Shown here piece after piece: positions 32,764 through 35,811 of a DNA stretch of 35,811 bases. A program made the translations under genes and the position numbers. Under the pieces are notes generated by a model that was not told the origin of the DNA, did no database searches, and was given only the letters and a program-made list of their open reading frames with translations. Numbering within the stretch: position 1 is the first letter of the stretch; the number at the start of each line of letters is the position of its first letter. This stretch comes from Pseudomonadota bacterium (lineage in GTDB: Bacteria; Myxococcota_A; UBA796; GCA-2862545): positions 1 to 35,811 of the forward strand of contig CANJMY010000034.1 of NCBI GenBank assembly GCA_947475315.1, written 5' to 3'.

Positions 32764-32779
32764 AGGCACGGCGCTGGCC
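32764..32779 (+). promoter_or_regulatory. Weak sigma-54-like site before comM
   Basis: AGGCACGGCGCTGGCC keeps GG-N10-GC (32765-32766, 32777-32778) but departs from the consensus at two or three positions. A predicted start near 32789 would leave about 19 bases before the ATG at 32808. It is much weaker than the four sites in the cbb3 region. Confidence 0.25.
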
Positions 32780-32807
32780 ATGGCCTCCTCCCGAGCGGAG
32801 GTTGTGC

Positions 32808-34304
32808 ATGTCGGTGCGGGTTCACAGTGGGGCGATCGTGGGTGTGGACGCGGTCCCCATCGAGGTCGAGGTCGACCTGCTGCGCCGACTCCCAGGGGTC
32901 TGCGTGGTCGGTCTGGCGGCCGGCGCGGTGCGGGAGTCCGCCGAGCGGGTCCGCTCAGCCATCGTCGCCGCGGGCTTGGAGTTCCCCCGCAAGCGCGTCG
33001 TGGTCAACCTGGCGCCCGCGGGGCTTCGCAAGGACGGCGCGGCGCTGGATCTGCCGATCGCCGTCGGCGTGCTCGCCGCGGAGGGCCTGGTCCCGGAGGC
33101 TGGCTTGGAGGAGCTGCTCTTCGTGGGGGAGCTGTCGCTGGCGGGTCGGACCCGCGCGGTTCGCGGCGCGGTCGCCCTGGCGCACCTGGCGCGGGTGACG
33201 GGCCGAACCCTGGTGCTGCCGACCGAGATGGCGGCCCAGGCGGCGGCCGCGCGCGACGTGAACGTGCTCGCCGCCGACGACCTCGGCGCGGTGATCGCGC
33301 ACCTTCGGGGGGAGCGCCCGCTGCCGTCCGCCGCGGCGTGGGTGGGGAAGGCGCGGGATCGGCGGGTCGATCTGTCCGACGTGCGCGGGCAGGCGCTGGC
33401 GCGGCGTGCGCTGGAGATCGCGGCGGCGGGCGGGCATCACGTGCTGCTGATGGGGCCGCCCGGGTGCGGCAAGTCCATGTTGGCCCGTCGGTTCCCGACG
33501 ATCCTCCCGCCGCTGGAGGAGCACGAGGCCCTCGACGTCACCCGCATCCACGGGGCTGCCGGCCTGCTGTCCTCCGATGCGGGCCTGATCCGCGAGCGCC
33601 CGTTCCGCGCGCCGCACCACTCGGTCAGCGTCGCGGGCATGGTCGGCGACCGCACGCTGCGCCCGGGCGAGGTGAGCCTCGCGCACCAGGGCGTCTTGTT
33701 CCTCGACGAGGCGACCGAGTTCTCGCGGCCCGCGATCGAGGTGCTGCGCGGTCCGCTGGAGGACGGCGTCGTTCAGCTCACGCGGGCCGAGGGCACGGTG
33801 ACCTACCCGGCCGAGGTGATGCTGGTGATGGCCGCCAACCCGTGCCCGTGCGGCATGCGGGGGAGCGCGACGCCGTGCCGCTGCACCGACACCGAGGTGC
33901 TCCGCTACCGGCGCAAGCTGTCGGGTCCGATCCTGGACCGCATCGACCTCCACGTCGAGCTGCGGCCGGTGCCCGCGGACCAGATCCTCGGAGGCGCGCC
34001 CGGTGAGGCGTCCGCGGAGGTCCGCGACCGCGTGGTGCGGGCCCGGCGCGCGCAGGCCGCGCGTGGCCAGCACGCGGTGAACGGGCGCCTGGAGCGCGCG
34101 GAGCTCGACCGGCTCGCGTCGCCCGAGCCCGAAGCGTCCAAGCTGCTCGGCGATGCCGTGCACCGGCTTGGGCTGTCCGGTCGCGCCACGACGCGGCTGC
34201 TCAAGGTCGCGCGCACCATCGCAGACCTGGAAGGCGCGGCCGACGTCGCGCCCCACCACGTCGCTGAGGCGCTCGGCTTTCGGCCGCTGGCGCCGGTGGA
34301 CTGA
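32808..34304 (+). CDS. comM: ComM/YifB family AAA+ branch-migration helicase
   Basis: 498 residues. The N-terminal domain (1-180) is of Lon-protease-like fold type (VGLAAGAVRESAERVRSA). The AAA+ core has Walker A GPPGCGKS (216-223), Walker B VLFLDEA (296-302) and a Cys cluster, NPCPCG...CRC (344-359). A C-terminal Mg-chelatase-related domain follows. ComM is a hexameric helicase that drives branch migration during natural transformation. The ATG at 32808 sits 6 bases after GGAGG. recA follows 83 bases downstream on the same strand, a sensible functional pairing. Confidence 0.93.
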   Translation: MSVRVHSGAIVGVDAVPIEVEVDLLRRLPGVCVVGLAAGAVRESAERVRSAIVAAGLEFPRKRVVVNLAPAGLRKDGAALDLPIAVGVLAAEGLVPEAGLEELLFVGELSLAGRTRAVRGAVALAHLARVTGRTLVLPTEMAAQAAAARDVNVLAADDLGAVIAHLRGERPLPSAAAWVGKARDRRVDLSDVRGQALARRALEIAAAGGHHVLLMGPPGCGKSMLARRFPTILPPLEEHEALDVTRIHGAAGLLSSDAGLIRERPFRAPHHSVSVAGMVGDRTLRPGEVSLAHQGVLFLDEATEFSRPAIEVLRGPLEDGVVQLTRAEGTVTYPAEVMLVMAANPCPCGMRGSATPCRCTDTEVLRYRRKLSGPILDRIDLHVELRPVPADQILGGAPGEASAEVRDRVVRARRAQAARGQHAVNGRLERAELDRLASPEPEASKLLGDAVHRLGLSGRATTRLLKVARTIADLEGAADVAPHHVAEALGFRPLAPVD

Positions 34305-34347
34305 ACTTCTCCGTCTCGACCGGCGGGTTGTCCGTTGGTCTTCCGTC

Positions 34348-34366
34348 GTGGGCGCGGTTCGCCCAC
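34348..34366 (+). other. Perfect hairpin upstream of recA
   Basis: GTGGGCG (34348-34354), loop CGGTT, CGCCCAC (34360-34366): a 7-base stem ending 21 bases before the recA start. It is followed by AATTCGAGTT, without a T-run. It may be a comM terminator, a leader structure or an operator. Confidence 0.4.
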
Positions 34367-34387
34367 AATTCGAGTTGAGGTGATGTG

Positions 34388-35395
34388 ATGAACGAGCTGA
34401 AGAACGACGAGCGGGTCAAGGCGCTGAGCTCCACCCTGGACGGGCTGGACAAGCGCTACGGCAAGGGCTGCGTGATGCGCCTTGGCGAGCGCGCCGCCGC
34501 TGAGGTGGACGTGATCCCCACGGGGTCGATGACGCTGGACGAGCTGCTGGGCATCGGCGGCTGGCCGCGCGGTCGCGTGGTCGAGGTGTACGGACCGGAG
34601 TCGAGCGGCAAGACGACGCTCGCACTCCACGCGGTCGCCGAGGTGCAGGCGATGGGCGGCACCGCGGCCTTCATCGACGCCGAGCACGCGCTCGACGTGA
34701 TCTACGCGGAGAAGCTGGGCGTCGACACGAGCGCGCTGCTGGTGTCGCAGCCGGACTCCGGCGAGCAGGGGCTTGAGGTGGCGGAGGCGCTGGTGCGCTC
34801 CGGCGCGGTCGATCTGATCGTCGTCGACAGCGTCGCCGCGCTGGTCCCCCAGGCTGAGCTCGAGGGCCAGATGGGCGACCCGCACATGGGCCTGCAGGCG
34901 CGCCTGATGTCGCAGGCGCTCCGCAAGCTGACGGCGATCACGCACCGCACCGGCGCGATCGTGATCTTCCTCAACCAGGTCCGGCAGAAGATCGGGGTTG
35001 TGTTTGGCAACGCCGAGGTCACGCCCGGCGGCAACGCGCTGAAGTTCTACGCCAGCATCCGCATGGAGATCCGCCGCGTGGGCGGCCTGACGGCGGGCGA
35101 GGAGCAGGTGGGCGCGCGCACGCGGCTGAAGGTCGTGAAGAACAAGCTCGCGCCGCCCTTCCGCTCCGCCGAGGTCGACATGCTCTACGGGCGCGGCATC
35201 AGCCAGGAGTCCGAGATCATGGAGCGCGCCGAGAAGGCGGGCGTGATCGCGCGCTCCGGCTCGTGGTTCGCGTTCGGCGACGAGCGGCTGGGCCAGGGCA
35301 AGGACAACGTCCGCGACCGCCTGCGCGCCGAGCCCGATCTGCGCGCCCGGCTGGTGGACGCGCTCCGCACCCAGGTGGTCGCGGAGGCCAAGTAG
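34388..35395 (+). CDS. recA: RecA recombinase
   Basis: 335 residues, the DNA strand-exchange ATPase. Walker A is GPESSGKT (69-76), the Walker-B region [12 protein letters not shown] (143-154), and the core ends around [17 protein letters not shown]. The DNA-binding L2 loop reads [10 protein letters not shown] where most RecAs have FGNPETTTGG. The acidic C-terminal tail is short. GAGG (34377-34380) is 7 bases from the ATG at 34388; a GTG at 34385 is the alternative. No LexA-type box was recognised upstream. The divergent L2 suggests this may be one of two recA copies, as known in Myxococcus. Confidence 0.95.
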   Translation: MNELKNDERVKALSSTLDGLDKRYGKGCVMRLGERAAAEVDVIPTGSMTLDELLGIGGWPRGRVVEVYGPESSGKTTLALHAVAEVQAMGGTAAFIDAEHALDVIYAEKLGVDTSALLVSQPDSGEQGLEVAEALVRSGAVDLIVVDSVAALVPQAELEGQMGDPHMGLQARLMSQALRKLTAITHRTGAIVIFLNQVRQKIGVVFGNAEVTPGGNALKFYASIRMEIRRVGGLTAGEEQVGARTRLKVVKNKLAPPFRSAEVDMLYGRGISQESEIMERAEKAGVIARSGSWFAFGDERLGQGKDNVRDRLRAEPDLRARLVDALRTQVVAEAK

Positions 35396-35408
35396 ACATC
35401 GCGGTCGT

Positions 35409-35446
35409 CGGGTCCGTGCGCAGGCCTCATGCCTGGAGCGGACCCG
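35409..35446. terminator. Two-tier hairpin between recA and a convergent gene
   Basis: CGGGTCCG (35409-35416) pairs with CGGACCCG (35439-35446). Inside, CAGGC (35421-35425) pairs with GCCTG (35431-35435) around loop CTCAT. It lies 14 bases after the recA stop and is probably a bidirectional terminator, though no T-tract is present. Confidence 0.55.
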
Positions 35447-35544
35447 GCGAGCGGGGCGCGCAGCCTGCCATCGTCGGCGGCGCGCCCATGGGGCTTAAGC
35501 GGCGTCGTCCCCGCGCGGGCGGCGCTTGGTCTTCACTTCACGCC

Positions 35545-35811
35545 TCACGAGCTCGAACTCGGGCCGGTGGCGGCGGTCGTGTCGGTCATCATGAAGATCC
35601 GGCTCTTCTCGATGCCGGCGAACTTCAGGAACCCGATGACGATCGCCTGCTCGGGCTGGCGAGAGGACATGATCTGACGCGCTTGGAGCCGCGCGATCTC
35701 TTCGCCGAGCTGCACGCGGGTGAAAGGGCGGTCCGCGAACTGGCCCTTGAGGTGGTCGAACAGCGCGAGGTTGTTGCCGTTTCGGAAAGGGTTCTCGCCG
35801 ACGATGCGGTA
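35545..35811 (-). CDS. C-terminal fragment of an unrecognised protein (cut by window edge)
   Basis: An open frame runs from the right edge to TGA at 35545-35547, giving 88 residues that begin YRIVGENPFRNGNN and include LALFDHLKGQF, RLQARQIMSSRQPEQAI and KFAGIEKSRIFMM. There are no stops and third positions are G/C-rich, so it is probably real; the start lies outside the window. No family recognised. It is convergent with recA. Confidence 0.6.
   Translation of the reverse strand, partial: YRIVGENPFRNGNNLALFDHLKGQFADRPFTRVQLGEEIARLQARQIMSSRQPEQAIVIGFLKFAGIEKSRIFMMTDTTAATGPSSSS

Larger units (their letters stand above)
32488..32807. other. Intergenic region before comM
   Basis: About 320 bases, lower in GC than the genes. 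No convincing gene is seen; the 63-codon minus-strand frame here has no family features. It contains a palindrome (32688-32704) and a weak -24/-12-like site (32764-32778), described separately. Confidence 0.5.

Noticed and set aside
32634-32825. 63-codon minus-strand ORF overlapping the comM start
   Set aside because: No ribosome-binding site, no family features, overlaps comM and its promoter region.
34305-34387. LexA/SOS box before recA
   Set aside because: No CTG-N10-CAG or other known LexA pattern was found; only a simple hairpin is present.

Overview
The window is about 70% GC, has strongly G/C-ending codons, and holds only protein-coding genes. I see no rRNA, tRNA, CRISPR array, insertion sequence or phage gene. 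A secreted protein (19197-20000, minus) ends in a Gly-Cys-Gly-Cys / hydrophobic / Arg tail of the MYXO-CTERM type. With the lipoproteins, kinase-like proteins and Thr-Asp-rich linkers, this points to a myxobacterium or close relative (Myxococcota); species cannot be given.

Layout. (1) 1-9693 is a high-affinity oxygen respiration module: a histidine kinase with an N-terminal protoglobin domain, a TauE/SafE (DsbD_2)-type membrane protein on the minus strand, then ccoN-O-Q-P and ccoG, a tiny FixH-like protein, ccoI and ccoS, mostly with overlapping stops and starts. All four transcription units carry a -24/-12 (sigma-54) type promoter upstream: 85-100, 2301-2316 (minus), 2361-2376 and 5633-5648. 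The two divergent ones flank a TGTCGC/GCGACA dyad. I read this as an RpoN-controlled cbb3 oxidase regulon in which the globin kinase is the likely oxygen (or NO) sensor. Its NtrC-type partner is not in the window. (2) 9805-15252: a surface lipoprotein of the YncE-propeller/phosphoesterase type, a GH5 endoglycoceramidase-like lipoprotein on the minus strand, and a WYL regulator fused to a GST C-terminal domain with a one-base frameshift near its start. (3) 15305-19133: a membrane pseudokinase joined to a formylglycine-generating-enzyme-like domain (minus) and divergent transketolase.

(4) 19197-25731, all minus: the MYXO-CTERM protein, a CPBP membrane protease overlapping a class A penicillin-binding protein, and a CFA-synthase-family methyltransferase whose whole architecture resembles fungal sphingolipid C9-methyltransferases. 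(5) 25967-32194, minus: a four-gene TRAP-type transporter operon (solute-binding protein, TatT-like lipoprotein, fused DctQ-DctM permease, WD40 propeller). Acidic DDxLLDDMF-like motifs recur in the permease loop and at the TatT C-terminus. (6) 32335-35811: a small membrane ORF, comM next to recA (both in homologous recombination), and the C-terminal end of an unrecognised minus-strand gene cut by the window edge.

The strongest candidates for undescribed biology are the sigma-54/globin-kinase/cbb3 circuit, the bacterial C9-methyltransferase look-alike, and the TRAP-TatT-WD40 operon with its shared motif. All functions are assigned from motif recognition by eye; no database search was run.
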